The notes beneath the pieces were generated by a model. It ran no database searches and was not told where the DNA came from. It was given only the letters and a program-made list of their open reading frames with translations. A stretch of DNA of 64,000 nt from Mucilaginibacter sp. JRF (GTDB lineage: Bacteria; Bacteroidota; Bacteroidia; Sphingobacteriales; Sphingobacteriaceae), in assembly GCF_015223065.1 (NCBI RefSeq), contig NZ_JADFBY010000008.1, positions 140,134-204,133 on the forward strand, in the 5' to 3' direction. Within the stretch, counting starts at the first letter, position 1, and every line of letters starts with the position of its first letter. Shown piece after piece: positions 25,983 to 35,725 of this stretch. The position numbers were made by a program, and so were the translations under genes.

Positions 25983-26040
25983 CAAATTTGTTCGTTATTT
26001 AGCACTGTAATATAACATATTTACTTAAATATTATGCAGG

Positions 26041-26883
26041 CTAAACAATTTCATTCAAATTAAAAGTTTCCTTTAACCTGATGCCCTTTTCGGTTTGCTG
26101 CAAGTTACAACATTCATTTTCGGCATCGTGTTCCAGAAACAAAATATAATCATTTTCGAGCGATTCTGTCAAAAAAGATTTTTTTTCATTCAGCGTCGTC
26201 AGCGGAAACATATCATAAGCCATTACATACGGAATGGGCAAATGCCCTACGGTAGGCAACAGATCGGCCATGTACAATAGCTTTTTACCTTTGTAGCTTA
26301 TTAACGGCAACATTTGCGCATCAGTATGCCCGTACACAAATCGTATATCAAAACCCGGCAAAAAACTAACGCCGTCTTTATCCTCTATAAATTGCAGCTG
26401 TCCGCTCTCCTGTATCGGCAATATATTCTCTTTTAAAAAGGATGCCTTCTCCCTATCGTTCGGGTTTACGGCCCAATCCCAATGCCGGGCGTTGCTCCAA
26501 TAAGTAGCATTCTTAAATGCGGGCAACAGCTTTTCGCCATCACGCACCACGGCCCCGCCTACGTGATCAAAATGCAGATGCGTCAAAAAAACATCTGTTA
26601 TATCATCACGATGAAAGCCATGTTTTGCCAGCGAACTATCCAGCGTAGCATCGCCATGCAGATAATAGTGGCTAAAGAATTTTTCGCTTTGTTTGTTACC
26701 GATGCCGGTATCGATCAGTATCAACCTACCATCGTGCTCAACCAGCAAGCAACGCATAGCCAGCGAGCACAGGTTGTTAGCATCAGCCGGATTAGTTTTG
26801 TTCCAGATGGTTTTAGGCACAACACCGAACATGGCGCCACCATCAAGCTTAAATAATCCGGTATCGATACTGTATAAATTCAT
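26041..26883 (-). CDS. MBL-fold metallo-hydrolase
   Basis: A 280-residue metallo-beta-lactamase-fold protein with the metal-binding motif THLHFDHVGG (H102, H104, D106, H107), a later His in YGHTDAQMLP and Asp in LLYMADLLPT. The sequence resembles the lactonase/quorum-quenching-like subgroup with FKLDGGAMFGVVPKTIWNK at the start. The substrate is unknown. No export signal is visible, so it should be cytoplasmic. It is downstream of lpdA but separated by a strong terminator, so it probably has its own promoter. Confidence 0.9.
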   Translation of the reverse strand: MNLYSIDTGLFKLDGGAMFGVVPKTIWNKTNPADANNLCSLAMRCLLVEHDGRLILIDTGIGNKQSEKFFSHYYLHGDATLDSSLAKHGFHRDDITDVFLTHLHFDHVGGAVVRDGEKLLPAFKNATYWSNARHWDWAVNPNDREKASFLKENILPIQESGQLQFIEDKDGVSFLPGFDIRFVYGHTDAQMLPLISYKGKKLLYMADLLPTVGHLPIPYVMAYDMFPLTTLNEKKSFLTESLENDYILFLEHDAENECCNLQQTEKGIRLKETFNLNEIV

Positions 26884-26929
26884 GCGGTTTAGTTAAGCAA
26901 GTATAAGTTTAATAACCGGTTTTAAAAAC

Positions 26930-26977
26930 AAAAAACATGGTTCAGATCCTTTGCTAAGGTATTGAACCATGTTTTAA
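26930..26977 (-). terminator. Terminator of lpdA
   Basis: Arms AAAACATGGTTCA (26932-26944) and TGAACCATGTTTT (26963-26975) are perfect inverted copies, followed by T-rich DNA on the minus strand. Confidence 0.85.
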
Positions 26978-26997
26978 ATATTTGGTTTTAGAAAATA

Positions 26998-28389
26998 TTA
27001 GATGTGGATCACCTCGCCATAAGCGGCAGCGGCAGCTTCCATAACAGCCTCGCTCATGGTTGGGTGCGGGTGTACAGATTTGATGATCTCGTGACCGGTT
27101 GTTTCCAGTTTACGGGCAGTTACCACCTCGGCAATCATCTCGGTAACGTTATTACCTACCATGTGCGCACCCAGGAACTCGCCGTACTTAGCATCAAATA
27201 TCACTTTAACAAAACCATCTTTTGCACCGGCGGCACTTGCCTTACCTGATGCTGAAAATGGAAATTTACCGATCTTAACTTCGTAACCTGCTTCCTTAGC
27301 CGCTTTTTCGGTATAACCTACTGAGGCAACTTCAGGTGAGCAATATGTACAACCCGGGATGTTGTTATAATTGATTGGCTCAGGGTTTAAGCCTGCAATT
27401 TTTTCAACACAGGTAATACCTTCGGCTGATGCTACGTGTGCCAGGGCCTGGCCTTTAACGATATCGCCGATAGCGTAAACACCTTCAACGTTGGTTTTAT
27501 AATAATCATCAACCAATACTTTGCCTTTGTCGGTTTTAACGCCGGTTTCTTCTAAACCAAGGCCTTCAAGGTTAGTAGTTACACCAACTGCTGAAAGCAC
27601 GATCTCGGCCTCTAAAACTTCGGTACCTTTTGCTGTTTTAACGCTTACCTTACACAGGTCACCAGCGGTATCAACTGATTCAACAGTTGAATTGGTCATA
27701 ATGTTGATGCCTTGTTTTTTCAATGAACGCTCCAGTTGTTTTGAAACTTCTTCGTCCTCCAGAGGCACAACATTCGGTAAAAACTCAACTACGGTAACTT
27801 TGGTACCGATAGAGTTATAGAAATAAGCGAACTCGATACCTATAGCGCCCGAACCTACAACCACTAATGATTTTGGTTGCTGAGGCAATACCATAGCCTG
27901 GCGATAGCCGATGATCTTTTTACCATCCTGTTTAAGGTTTGGTAATTCGCGTGAGCGACCACCGGTTGCTAATATGATACTCTTAGCGGTATAATCTTTA
28001 GTAGAGCCATCAGCGGCTTTAACTTCAACAGTGCCTTTACCTTTTAATTTACCAAAGCCCATGATCACGTCGATCTTGTTCTTCTTCATCAAAAACTGCA
28101 CGCCTTTACTCATGCCTTCGGCAACGTCGCGGCTGCGTTTTACTACGGCTTTAAAATCAACCTCGCCGGCACCATTAACTTTAATACCATAATCGGCAGC
28201 GTGATTTATATATTCAAATACCTGGGCGCTTTTAAGTAAAGCTTTAGTTGGTATACAACCCCAGTTAAGGCATATACCTCCAAGTGATTCTTTCTCGATA
28301 ATAGCGGTTTTTAAACCTAACTGAGAGGCACGTATTGCAGCAACGTAACCCCCGGGACCTGAACCAATAACAATTAGATCGTAGCTCAT
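26998..28389 (-). CDS. lpdA: Dihydrolipoyl dehydrogenase (E3)
   Basis: A 463-residue flavoprotein that reoxidises the lipoyl groups of 2-oxoacid dehydrogenase complexes and passes electrons to NAD+. The FAD loop is VIGSGPGGYVAAI, the redox disulfide is GGICLNWGCIPTK (C40, C45), the NAD loop is VVGSGAIGIEFA, the second FAD motif is VYAIGDIVKG, and the catalytic His-Glu dyad is in HPHPTMSEAVMEA near the C-terminus. All features are intact and the length is normal. No other complex genes are adjacent. A -7-like TAGATTTG lies upstream on the minus strand (28419-28426). Confidence 0.97.
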   Translation of the reverse strand: MSYDLIVIGSGPGGYVAAIRASQLGLKTAIIEKESLGGICLNWGCIPTKALLKSAQVFEYINHAADYGIKVNGAGEVDFKAVVKRSRDVAEGMSKGVQFLMKKNKIDVIMGFGKLKGKGTVEVKAADGSTKDYTAKSIILATGGRSRELPNLKQDGKKIIGYRQAMVLPQQPKSLVVVGSGAIGIEFAYFYNSIGTKVTVVEFLPNVVPLEDEEVSKQLERSLKKQGINIMTNSTVESVDTAGDLCKVSVKTAKGTEVLEAEIVLSAVGVTTNLEGLGLEETGVKTDKGKVLVDDYYKTNVEGVYAIGDIVKGQALAHVASAEGITCVEKIAGLNPEPINYNNIPGCTYCSPEVASVGYTEKAAKEAGYEVKIGKFPFSASGKASAAGAKDGFVKVIFDAKYGEFLGAHMVGNNVTEMIAEVVTARKLETTGHEIIKSVHPHPTMSEAVMEAAAAAYGEVIHI

Positions 28390-28692
28390 ATTTGCTTGTT
28401 ATATGTTTTTAATGCTGCCAAATCTAAGTAAATGCACTGAAAACCCGAAATAGACAACCTCACCCTTGTGTAACTTTAATTAACACGATAATTTATTGTT
28501 ATGCTTAAGAAATTATCTTAAAATATGATTTGCATCATAAAATTAAATGTTCATTATAACTTTTTGATTAATTGCATATTAATGTTGATAAATTTTCTAA
28601 AATAGTTAATGATAAATTAACATTGACAGGGAAACTTTTATATATTTTTGCAGAAATATTAATTAACTGATTTATTAACAAATTTCCACCAC
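28390..28692. other. Divergent regulatory region between lpdA and the TonB-dependent receptor
   Basis: About 300 AT-rich bases without a gene. It holds a -7-like element for lpdA (28419-28426, minus) and a full promoter for the receptor (28623-28650, plus). Confidence 0.6.
28623..28650 (+). promoter_or_regulatory. Promoter of the TonB-dependent receptor
   Basis: TTG (28623-28625), a 17-bp spacer and TATTTTTG (28643-28650) fit the TTG-N17-23-TAnnTTTG pattern of Bacteroidota. It leaves a leader of about 40 bases before ATG 28693. Confidence 0.65.
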
Positions 28693-31600
28693 ATGAGAAA
28701 GTTTTTACTTTTTTTAACTTTTTTATGTTTGTCTGCCAGCGTAACGTTTGGCCAGGTGATAACTACCAGTAACATATCTGGTATAGTTACCGACGAGAAA
28801 GGGCAAACTGTTCCAGGTGTAACTGTAATTGCTGTGCACACACCAACCGGAACTAACTACTCTACAGCAACACGTGGCGACGGCCGCTACAATCTACCTA
28901 ACTTACGTGTGGGTGGTCCGTACACAATTACTTACAAATTCATCGGTTACAATGACTTTGTACAGGAAAATTTAACTCTTGCTTTAGGTCAGGATTTTAA
29001 ACTGAACGCCAAAATTGCTCCAACAAACACACAATTAAGTGAGGTTGTGGTAACTGGCACTCAAAACAAGGTTATCAACAGCTCACGTACAGGCTCGCAA
29101 GAGATCATTACCCGTACTCAAATTGACCGCCTGCCTACTATCAGCCGTTCAATTTACGATTACACTAAGTTAACGCCAACTGCAAACGGCCGTTCATTTG
29201 GTGGCCGTAGCGATGCCGGTAACAACTTAACCATTGATGGTGCTTTGTTTAACAACTCATTCGGTTTATCAAGCACTTTGGGTGGTCAGTCAAACTCTCA
29301 GCCTATCTCGCTTGACGCGATCGACCAGGTACAGGTTGCCGTTTCTCCGTTTGATGTTACCCAAGGCCGTTTCTCAGGTACATCAATTAACACTGTAACT
29401 AAATCAGGTACTAACGAGGTTAAAGGTAGCATTTACTACTACCAACGCTCACCAGGTCTTGTTGGCCGTAAAAGCATGACCAACTGGGTACCAACTCCGG
29501 CTGTTGACTACAATCAACGTGGTTTCAGCGTAGGTGGCCCTATCGTTAAAAACAAATTGTTCTTATTCGTATCAGGAGAGCAAGAGCGTATCAACGACCC
29601 TGCTCACCCGTACACAGCAGTTCGTAGCGGACAAACCGCAGGTGGTTCAGTAACTACCATCAACTATGATGATATGGTTACATTAAGCAACTTCCTTAAA
29701 ACAAACTACAATTACGATCCGGGTGCGTTCGAGAATTTCCCTCTGCGTACACAATCAGATAAGATCACCGCTAAATTAGACTGGAACATCAACGATAAAA
29801 ACACTTTATCGATCAAGTATTTCTATCTAAAATCATTCCGTGATGTTTCTCCAAGCTCATCAGGTGCTCAAGGTAGCCGTAGCCCAAGTACTACTAACGT
29901 TAACGTTTTACCATTCTTCTCATCATTCTATACCATCAACAACAACTTTAACATTGGTATAGCCGAGTTGAACACACGCATCAGCGACAAAATGGCTAAC
30001 AAGGTAATTTTAGGTTACCAGGCTCTACGCGATTTCCGTTCATCACCAGGTGGCGGTAACTTCCCGCTGGTTGATATATTAGGCCCTAACGGTAACACCA
30101 TGACCTCATTTGGTTATGAGCCATTTACCGCTAACAACTTGCTTAATACTGATACTTACCAGTTTACTGATAACTTTACTTATTACGCAGGTAACCACGA
30201 ATTTAACGCCGGTGCATCATTCGAGTTAAACAAATATAAAAACGGTTTCGCGCCAAACTACTATGGCCAGTACCGCTTTAATAGCCTTGCTGATTTTTAT
30301 GCTTCAGCAAACAATGGCACTGCAAACGCTTTGCGTTATGAATATCGTTACTCAGCATTGCCAGGTGGCGCGTTTCCATTCGCCTTTGTAAAAGCTTACA
30401 CTATAGGCTTATACGCACAGGACAAATGGCAAGCACAAGACAACCTGAAATTCACCTTTGGTTTACGTGCTGATATGCCGGTATTTAATACCAGCAGCGA
30501 AGCAAACCCTGCATTGTTAGCGCTTACTAACTTCCGCGATGGCGCACGTTTAGATGTTTCTCAATATCCAAAAACACGTATCCAATTATCACCACGTGTA
30601 GGCTTTAACTGGGATGTTAATAATGATGGTGTTACACAGGTACGTGGTGGTTTAGGTATATTCAGCGGTCCAACTCCGTTTGTTTACATCTCAAACCAAG
30701 CCAGCAACAACGGTGTACAGTTTGGTTCATACGTACTTACACAACCTGCTGCCGGTTCGCCAGTTGATCCCCGCTTAGCATTCAACCCTGATGTTGACGC
30801 TAACAGGCCATCAGGTGCTGCTGCAAATACTTCATACAACATTGCGGTAACTGACAGAAACTTCAAATTACCAAGCAACTTCCGTACTACTTTAGCGGTT
30901 GACCAAAAATTACCTGGTGGCATCATCGGTACCTTAGAGGGTAACTACTCTAAAGATATCAACGCTGTTTACCACGTTAACGTAGCTTTGCCAACAACCG
31001 GTACAGCTCTTGTTGGTCCTGACAACCGTATCCGTTACAGTGCTACAACAGTATATCCAAGCATTTCTGCCGCTAACGGTGGTAATACATTAGCTAACCC
31101 TAATATTACCGATGCTATCCTGATGAAGAACACCAACAAAGGTTATTCATACAGCATCACCGGTCAGTTACAAAAAACTACCCGCGACCTGTATTTCAGC
31201 TTAGCTTATACTTATGCTGATTCTCGTTCGGTAAATGATGGTGGTTCAATTGCTCAGTCAATCTGGAGAGATCGTGTAGTATCTGGTGATCCAAACTCTG
31301 ATGCTACTTCATACAGTAACTTCTACCAGCCAAACCGTATCATCGCGGCTGTTTCATACCACAAAGAGTATTTGAAACACCTTACCACTTCAATCGGTTT
31401 AACTTACGAGGCTGCTAACAATGGTACTGCATCATACGTATATAATGGTGACTTGAATGGTGACGGTCAAACTTCAAACGATTTGATCTACATCCCGAAA
31501 AGCGCTGATGACATTACTTTGATCCCTGTTGACGCTAACGATACCCGTACTGCTGCTCAACAATACGCTCAATTAAGCCAGTACATTAACCAAGACCCTT

Positions 31601-31968
31601 ACCTGAGCGAAAACAAAGGTAAATACGCTAAGAGAAATGGTTTAGTATTACCTTACTACCACTTAGTTAACTTTAACTTTAGCCAGGACATATTTGTTAA
31701 TGCCGGTAAAAACAAGAACACCTTACGTTTCGAGTTCAACATCATCAACTTCGGTAACTTCCTGAATGATGCATGGGGTAACTTTAAATTTGTTAACCGT
31801 GCCGCTTTGTTAAGCTACAGAGGTTTAGACGCTCAAGGTCGTCCAACATTCTCATTCCCTTATTTGGATAACACTAACAAAGTTCCACTTGTTAACTCAT
31901 TTGGTAACGGTATTTCTCAGCAATCACGCTGGCAAGCTCAAATAGGTTTAAGATACCTATTCAATTAA
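28693..31968 (+). CDS. Oar-like TonB-dependent receptor with carboxypeptidase-regulatory-like domain
   Basis: A 1091-residue outer-membrane protein. After the signal peptide (ending FGQ at residue 21) comes a carboxypeptidase-regulatory-like beta sandwich (about 27-110: ISGIVTDEKGQTVPGVTVIA), then a plug-like region with TRTQIDRLPTISRSIYDYTKLTPTANG and a large barrel ending in RYLFN. This is the Oar-type layout. It lacks an adjacent SusD gene, so it is not part of a glycan-utilisation pair. Codons are strongly biased to GGT, CGT, AAC and TAC, unlike the neighbours, suggesting very high expression. It is a single-gene unit with its own promoter and terminator. Confidence 0.93.
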   Translation: MRKFLLFLTFLCLSASVTFGQVITTSNISGIVTDEKGQTVPGVTVIAVHTPTGTNYSTATRGDGRYNLPNLRVGGPYTITYKFIGYNDFVQENLTLALGQDFKLNAKIAPTNTQLSEVVVTGTQNKVINSSRTGSQEIITRTQIDRLPTISRSIYDYTKLTPTANGRSFGGRSDAGNNLTIDGALFNNSFGLSSTLGGQSNSQPISLDAIDQVQVAVSPFDVTQGRFSGTSINTVTKSGTNEVKGSIYYYQRSPGLVGRKSMTNWVPTPAVDYNQRGFSVGGPIVKNKLFLFVSGEQERINDPAHPYTAVRSGQTAGGSVTTINYDDMVTLSNFLKTNYNYDPGAFENFPLRTQSDKITAKLDWNINDKNTLSIKYFYLKSFRDVSPSSSGAQGSRSPSTTNVNVLPFFSSFYTINNNFNIGIAELNTRISDKMANKVILGYQALRDFRSSPGGGNFPLVDILGPNGNTMTSFGYEPFTANNLLNTDTYQFTDNFTYYAGNHEFNAGASFELNKYKNGFAPNYYGQYRFNSLADFYASANNGTANALRYEYRYSALPGGAFPFAFVKAYTIGLYAQDKWQAQDNLKFTFGLRADMPVFNTSSEANPALLALTNFRDGARLDVSQYPKTRIQLSPRVGFNWDVNNDGVTQVRGGLGIFSGPTPFVYISNQASNNGVQFGSYVLTQPAAGSPVDPRLAFNPDVDANRPSGAAANTSYNIAVTDRNFKLPSNFRTTLAVDQKLPGGIIGTLEGNYSKDINAVYHVNVALPTTGTALVGPDNRIRYSATTVYPSISAANGGNTLANPNITDAILMKNTNKGYSYSITGQLQKTTRDLYFSLAYTYADSRSVNDGGSIAQSIWRDRVVSGDPNSDATSYSNFYQPNRIIAAVSYHKEYLKHLTTSIGLTYEAANNGTASYVYNGDLNGDGQTSNDLIYIPKSADDITLIPVDANDTRTAAQQYAQLSQYINQDPYLSENKGKYAKRNGLVLPYYHLVNFNFSQDIFVNAGKNKNTLRFEFNIINFGNFLNDAWGNFKFVNRAALLSYRGLDAQGRPTFSFPYLDNTNKVPLVNSFGNGISQQSRWQAQIGLRYLFN

Positions 31969-31987
31969 TAGCTTGTTACAATAAAAC

Positions 31988-32022
31988 AGAAGCCCCGCTT
32001 ATTACAAACGGGGCTTTTTTGT
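31988..32022 (+). terminator. Terminator of the TonB-dependent receptor
   Basis: AAGCCCCG (31990-31997) pairs with CGGGGCTT (32009-32016), followed by a T run, 20 bp past the receptor stop. Confidence 0.9.
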
Positions 32023-32255
32023 GCGTGGCAATTTGTAACTAATCTACCAACTACGTGCAGCCCATTGAATAAAATCTACGCATGGTGTAGCACGCCGGCT
32101 TGAATCAGCTCTATTATATCATATGTTATTTTACGAGTTAATAATATTGATATGCTTAGTAACGTTGATGGTAAACAATGCTTAAAATACTCAATATGTT
32201 TGAGCGGGCTCTGTAAAACATAACCTATTCAACTCATCAATATATTAACTTATTA

Positions 32256-32582
32256 ATGAAACGATTGGCAGCATTCATCTTTCACTTTTATCGGCCGGTG
32301 TTTTTTGTTAATCTTATATTCAGCCTGTGTGCAATTTTTGTATTGCTGAAACATGGGATAATAGCGATGCCCATAGTATTAATACTTAAACTATTTGGTT
32401 ATTTATTATGCGTTAGCTATCAATATTTTTTAGCTGCCAAAACTTACTTTTATTACCGCAATGCCGGCTTAAGTGCCAGGCAAATGTATTTGTACATTTT
32501 TACTTTCGATACATTGTTATTCATTGCTCTTGCCTCCATTATCCTGATACCTTATTATGCCATTACACACATTAAAGGTTGA
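32256..32582 (+). CDS. Small membrane protein preceding an ABC ATPase
   Basis: A 108-residue protein with three or four hydrophobic segments (about 15-32, 34-56 and 82-103), with positive residues at the N-terminus (MKRLAAFIFHFYRP). I know no family name for it. Its last 26 bases overlap the start of the ABC ATPase frame, so the two are translationally coupled. That and the lack of any other membrane partner suggest it is the membrane part of a minimal ABC system, or an accessory of it; this is inference. Confidence 0.6.
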   Translation: MKRLAAFIFHFYRPVFFVNLIFSLCAIFVLLKHGIIAMPIVLILKLFGYLLCVSYQYFLAAKTYFYYRNAGLSARQMYLYIFTFDTLLFIALASIILIPYYAITHIKG

Positions 32583-33219
32583 TAGCGTACAGCTTGAGTT
32601 TGATGGCCGTAAGATATTGCAGGATGTATATATTTCTTGCTCAACCGGCGAAGTTGTGGGTTTGCTTGGTCGCAATGGTTGCGGTAAATCATCATTGTTA
32701 AGGATAATTTTTGGCAGCCTGAGCAGCAATTACAAACACGTAAGTGTTGATGGCAATCATTTAACTAAAGGCTATCACAACAATCGTATTGCCTATTTGC
32801 CGCAACATAATTATCTGCCTAAAGGCATCAGGATACATAAACTGGCCAAACCCTTTGTAGATCCTTCACTATGGAGTGGGTTTATTGAACATCCCTCCTA
32901 TCAACAACATCAAAACAAAACGGCGGATGAACTTTCGGGCGGTGAACTGCGCCAGCTGGAAACATTGATGATCACATACAGTCGCGCCGATTTTATTTTG
33001 CTGGATGAGCCGTTTACACATATATCGCCGGTGCAGGCTAATGATCTAAAAATCCTGATAAAACAATGTGCCCAAACAAAAGGCGTGATTGTAACCGACC
33101 ATCAATATTACAATGTACTTGATGTAAGCAACCGAATAATTTTATTGGATAAAGGTTGCACCAAACCTGTAAACAATGAAAACGACCTGATCACTTACGG
33201 GTATCTCAAAAATTTATAA
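32557..33219 (+). CDS. ABC transporter ATP-binding protein
   Basis: A 220-residue nucleotide-binding protein. Walker A is GRNGCGKS (38-45), the Q loop is LPQHNYLPKG, the signature is ELSGGELRQLE (about 126-136), Walker B is FILLDEPF (146-153), and the switch His is VTDHQYYNV. All residues for ATP hydrolysis are present. The protein is a little short and the region between Q loop and signature is divergent, so the transported substrate cannot be inferred. It overlaps the small membrane protein gene upstream; an aspartic protease gene starts about 70 bp downstream. Confidence 0.88.
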   Translation: MPLHTLKVDSVQLEFDGRKILQDVYISCSTGEVVGLLGRNGCGKSSLLRIIFGSLSSNYKHVSVDGNHLTKGYHNNRIAYLPQHNYLPKGIRIHKLAKPFVDPSLWSGFIEHPSYQQHQNKTADELSGGELRQLETLMITYSRADFILLDEPFTHISPVQANDLKILIKQCAQTKGVIVTDHQYYNVLDVSNRIILLDKGCTKPVNNENDLITYGYLKNL

Positions 33220-33288
33220 ATAATAATCAGCGCATTGTGTAACACATCGGTTGCAATAACCGTCATATATACATCCACAACCTTACTG

Positions 33289-34266
33289 ATGCGCAAGTTT
33301 TTAACATACCTTATTATGATTTTGCTGGCAGCGGGCGTTCAGGCGAGCGCCCATGCGGGCCATAAGGTTAATATAGGTGGTGTTTATATCAGCACTTTTG
33401 ATGATCCTGACCCCGATCCTTACGGAGAGTTCAGCACCCTGATAGTCCCCATAAAAAGGGCGGGCAACCTTATAATTGTTGAGGCAAAGGTTGATAGCAT
33501 AGTTGGGAACTTTGTTTTAGATACCGGCGCCCCTCACCTGGTGTTGAATGCTACTTACTTTAGGGATATGCCCCAGATAGCCAATCACGAATCGGGCGGG
33601 GTAAATGGCGAGGTTGCTAACACTTTCAGCACCGAAGTACTCAATTTTTCGATACTCGATCTTTACTATAAACGTCTGCGGGCTGATGTTACCGATCTTT
33701 CAGCCATTGAGAATGGCCGCAACATTAAGATATTGGGCTTGTTAGGCACCCGCCTGTTTGCCAAGCTGGCCATTACTGTTGACATTTTTAACAACATGCT
33801 GTACATCCATAAACTGAACAGCAATGGCGATATTAATGAGGCTGATGTAACCTTTAGGCAACCCTTCATGAAAACCGGCTTTAAGCTGCTGAACGATGTC
33901 ATTTTTTTAAAAACTACTATAAACAATAACATCCTTTGGATGGCCTTTGATACCGGCGCCGAAACCAATTTGCTTGACTATCGCCGCTCAAAAAAGATCA
34001 TCCAAAACTTTGAAGTATTAAGCACCTCCAAATTAACCGGTGTGGGCGGTTCGGCATTTGAAATAATTTATGCTAAATTAGACAAACTGATGGTCGGCGA
34101 AAATTTGTTCACCAAAAATCAGGTAGTACTAACCAGCCTCGATAATATGGGCAGAGCCTATGGTCACACGGTTGACGGCATTTTAGGTTACGACTTTTTT
34201 ATGCGGGGAATTTTCACAATAAACTTTGTGAAAAAGGAGTTTGCGATGTATACTTATAAAGTATGA
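33289..34266 (+). CDS. Exported pepsin/retropepsin-like aspartic protease with two DTG motifs
   Basis: The ATG at 33289 gives a 325-residue protein with signal peptide (LLAAGVQASAHA). Two aspartic-protease motifs are visible: FVLDTGAPHLVLN with D78, and WMAFDTGAETNLLDY with D221, each in a similar beta-rich context ending with a hydrophobic-hydrophobic-Gly block (LLGTRLF; ILGYDFFM). This is the two-lobed arrangement of PDZ-free periplasmic aspartyl proteases of Bacteroidota. A TTG at 33235 would add residues before the signal. The stop overlaps the start of the next gene (ATGA), so it is co-translated with the four-module protein. Confidence 0.85.
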   Translation: MRKFLTYLIMILLAAGVQASAHAGHKVNIGGVYISTFDDPDPDPYGEFSTLIVPIKRAGNLIIVEAKVDSIVGNFVLDTGAPHLVLNATYFRDMPQIANHESGGVNGEVANTFSTEVLNFSILDLYYKRLRADVTDLSAIENGRNIKILGLLGTRLFAKLAITVDIFNNMLYIHKLNSNGDINEADVTFRQPFMKTGFKLLNDVIFLKTTINNNILWMAFDTGAETNLLDYRRSKKIIQNFEVLSTSKLTGVGGSAFEIIYAKLDKLMVGENLFTKNQVVLTSLDNMGRAYGHTVDGILGYDFFMRGIFTINFVKKEFAMYTYKV

Positions 34267-35723
34267 GGATTTTTCGGTGTTTTGTTACTATCGTTCTGCT
34301 ATTGGCGGGTTGCCTGCCTATGCTTGCCCAGCAACGTAACACCTTGAATATTGCCAATGATAAGTTGGTGCTTACCATAGATAAACGCAGCGCTAAAAAC
34401 TATCTCGATACCATACTTACCCGCGCCGGTGTAAACGGCACTAACAACAGCACTAAGATATTAAAGGGCGATTATAGCGCGCTTACTTCGCAAGGCTGGC
34501 AAATAGCCGAGAACGGTCGTTTTAAGGTACGCTTTAACCGTGCGCTCAATATAAACTTTACGGCGCCACCGCCTCAGCAACCGTTTATTATTACCACTAA
34601 CACTGTAAACAGTGAGGGCAGCCCCGGCTACCCTGCCGATGTATTGTACGGCGTTAACAAATTCAGCCGCCAAACGGTGCGCGAACTTCCGAACGGATCG
34701 ACACGTTTTTTTGTACCGGGTAATCTGACAGCCAAGCGGGTATTCCTTTCAGGGAGTTTTAACATGTGGAGCCTGTCAAAAGGCATCATGCTGAAAACAG
34801 ATAGCGGCTGGATTGCTGACATTAAGTTGAAGCCGGGTGTATATGCCTACAAATTCATCATCAACGGTAACTGGACGCACGATACCAATAATAAACTTAC
34901 TGAAGATGATGGTTTCCATCATGCTAACTCCATTTATTACCGGTATAATTATACGTTCAGGCTCAATGGTTTTCAAAAGATCAACAAGGTGCAGGTGGCG
35001 GGTAATTTTAACCGTTGGAATGCGGATGAGATCCCCCTCTCCCGCCGGGGCAACGGCTGGCAGGTATCCATGTATTTGCATGATGGTATGTTTTTATACC
35101 GTTTCAGGCTTGATGGCAAATGGATAACCGACCCGGCTAATAAAAACAAAGGCAATGATGAGAGAGGCCTGATCGCATCGGTTATCAACCTGGGCGAAAC
35201 GGTGAATTTCAGGCTAAAGGGATATGCTAACGCTAACAAGGTTTGCATTGCGGGCAGCTTTAACAACTGGCAACCCGAACGCATCTTCCTGAAAAAGATA
35301 GATAACATTTGGCAATTATCGGTTGTTATACCACAAGGCAACTATGGCTACAAATACATTGTTGATGGCAATTGGATAACCGACCCGGCCAACACTTGTT
35401 ATGTGGAAGATGGCGGCGAAACCAACTCTTTTATATCCGTAAAACCTAACCATACTTTTAAGTTGCGGGGCTACCTGAACGCGCAAAGCGTACGGGTTGC
35501 GGGCAGCTTTAACAATTGGGACCCTGAGCAATATACCATGGGGCGCAAAGGTGATGAGTGGGTGCTTAATATTAAATTGCCTGTGGGCAAAACACGCTAT
35601 AAATTTGTGGTGGATGGCAACTGGATACTCGACCCCGGCAATAAACAGTGGGAAAGCAACGAGTTTGATACCGGCAACTCCGTAATATGGATAGAGCCTG
35701 AAACTTCAACCAAAACTATATAA
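34263..35723 (+). CDS. Secreted protein with four tandem glycogen-binding-type (AMPK/CBM48-like) modules
   Basis: A 486-residue protein with a signal peptide (lipobox-like LLLAGC or cleavage at LAQ). Residues 24-147 have no family I know. From 148 to 478 four repeats of about 84 residues follow, each with V-x-(V/L)-(A/S)-G-(S/N)-F-N-x-W, then W-x-(A/V/L), G-x-Y-x-Y-(K/R)-F and D/N-G-x-W-x-x-D. That is the early-set beta sandwich that binds glycogen or starch in AMPK-beta and isoamylase-type enzymes. No catalytic domain is present. It overlaps the aspartic protease gene by four bases, and phzF-like follows after two bases, so the three form an operon. Confidence 0.88.
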   Translation: MRIFRCFVTIVLLLAGCLPMLAQQRNTLNIANDKLVLTIDKRSAKNYLDTILTRAGVNGTNNSTKILKGDYSALTSQGWQIAENGRFKVRFNRALNINFTAPPPQQPFIITTNTVNSEGSPGYPADVLYGVNKFSRQTVRELPNGSTRFFVPGNLTAKRVFLSGSFNMWSLSKGIMLKTDSGWIADIKLKPGVYAYKFIINGNWTHDTNNKLTEDDGFHHANSIYYRYNYTFRLNGFQKINKVQVAGNFNRWNADEIPLSRRGNGWQVSMYLHDGMFLYRFRLDGKWITDPANKNKGNDERGLIASVINLGETVNFRLKGYANANKVCIAGSFNNWQPERIFLKKIDNIWQLSVVIPQGNYGYKYIVDGNWITDPANTCYVEDGGETNSFISVKPNHTFKLRGYLNAQSVRVAGSFNNWDPEQYTMGRKGDEWVLNIKLPVGKTRYKFVVDGNWILDPGNKQWESNEFDTGNSVIWIEPETSTKTI

Positions 35724-35725
35724 TA

